Part shown: piece by piece, positions 63,998-64,000 of the stretch
Layout of the letters: each line of letters begins with the position of its first letter
How positions within the stretch are numbered: the first letter of the stretch is position 1
Source: Nostocales cyanobacterium Centralia_MAG_434
GTDB lineage: Bacteria > Cyanobacteriota > Cyanobacteriia > Cyanobacteriales > Nostocaceae
NCBI GenBank assembly: GCA_021324415.1
Contig: JAJPJF010000273.1
Coordinates: forward strand, 26,566-90,565
Reading direction: 5' to 3'
DNA length: 64,000 bases
The notes under the pieces: model-generated
Database searches by the model: none
The model's input: only the letters and a program-made list of their open reading frames with translations
What the model was told of the DNA's origin: nothing
Translations under genes and position numbers: made by a program

Positions 63998-64000
63998 CGC

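Overview
The window comes from a filamentous, probably heterocyst-forming cyanobacterium (order Nostocales). The evidence is an AT-leaning composition, frequent HIP1 octamers (GCGATCGC), an RNase P RNA gene carrying a short tandem repeat insertion of the kind known from heterocystous cyanobacteria, the dark-operative protochlorophyllide reductase genes chlL and chlN, a Nif11-type small protein, and many cyanobacterial conserved families (DUF2358, DUF3318, DUF4346, DUF5331, CGLD27). I do not assign a species. No phage, CRISPR array, intact insertion sequence or rRNA operon is visible. Mobile or repetitive DNA is limited to small palindromic and MITE-like elements and heptamer-type tandem repeats (STRRs) between genes, in a few places reaching into genes.

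Layout. 1-8.3 kb: housekeeping genes: partial signal peptidase I, a dihydroorotase-like gene, a gene-poor 1.1 kb stretch, tsaE, yvcK, ruvC, an ArsA-type ATPase with an HSP20-like tail, a DUF2358 gene and a YbjN-like gene. 8.4-14.6 kb: hflX, corA, an unknown membrane-anchored protein, rnpB, rnc and a Gfo/Idh/MocA oxidoreductase. 14.6-25 kb: a large sensor histidine kinase, a RibD-C reductase, a DUF482 acyltransferase-like gene, a DUF4346 gene, a TPM-domain protein, beta-carbonic anhydrase, a LysR regulator divergent from a CTP-synthase-like amidotransferase, and an SLH-anchored glycoside-hydrolase-like protein. 25-27.3 kb: hsp20 and two small genes.

27.3-35.4 kb is the most coherent functional block: a homogentisate (tyrosine catabolic) cluster. 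Fumarylacetoacetase and an overlapping unknown 302-residue protein read leftwards. 4-hydroxyphenylpyruvate dioxygenase, homogentisate dioxygenase, a heme-oxygenase-fold (putative diiron) protein and an acetoacetate:CoA ligase-like AMP-forming enzyme read rightwards. No glutathione-S-transferase-type maleylacetoacetate isomerase is present, so two conserved unknowns sit in a pathway with one step unassigned. 35.4-38.2 kb carries a second small catabolic-looking group: an amidohydrolase divergent from a cysteine hydrolase and a translationally coupled cupin.

38.3-45.3 kb: a small membrane protein, SRPBCC and DUF924 proteins, a Ser/Thr kinase with FHA and SH3-like domains followed by a Nif11-type protein, and clpB. 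45.6-49.7 kb: a Trp-rich small protein and chlL-DUF5331-chlN. 50-54.9 kb is sparser: a secreted Arg/Glu/His-repeat peptide, a candidate small RNA, MITE-like elements, a nucleotidyltransferase-like protein, an alpha/beta hydrolase, a YbjN-like protein and a DUF3318 protein. 55-64 kb: queE, a STAS-sugar transferase fusion and a WcaI-like glycosyltransferase (surface polysaccharide), then a co-directional group yqeK-rsfS-CGLD27-asparaginase, initiator tRNA-Met, a DUF697 GTPase with a palindromic repeat inserted in frame, and a convergent unknown gene at the right edge.
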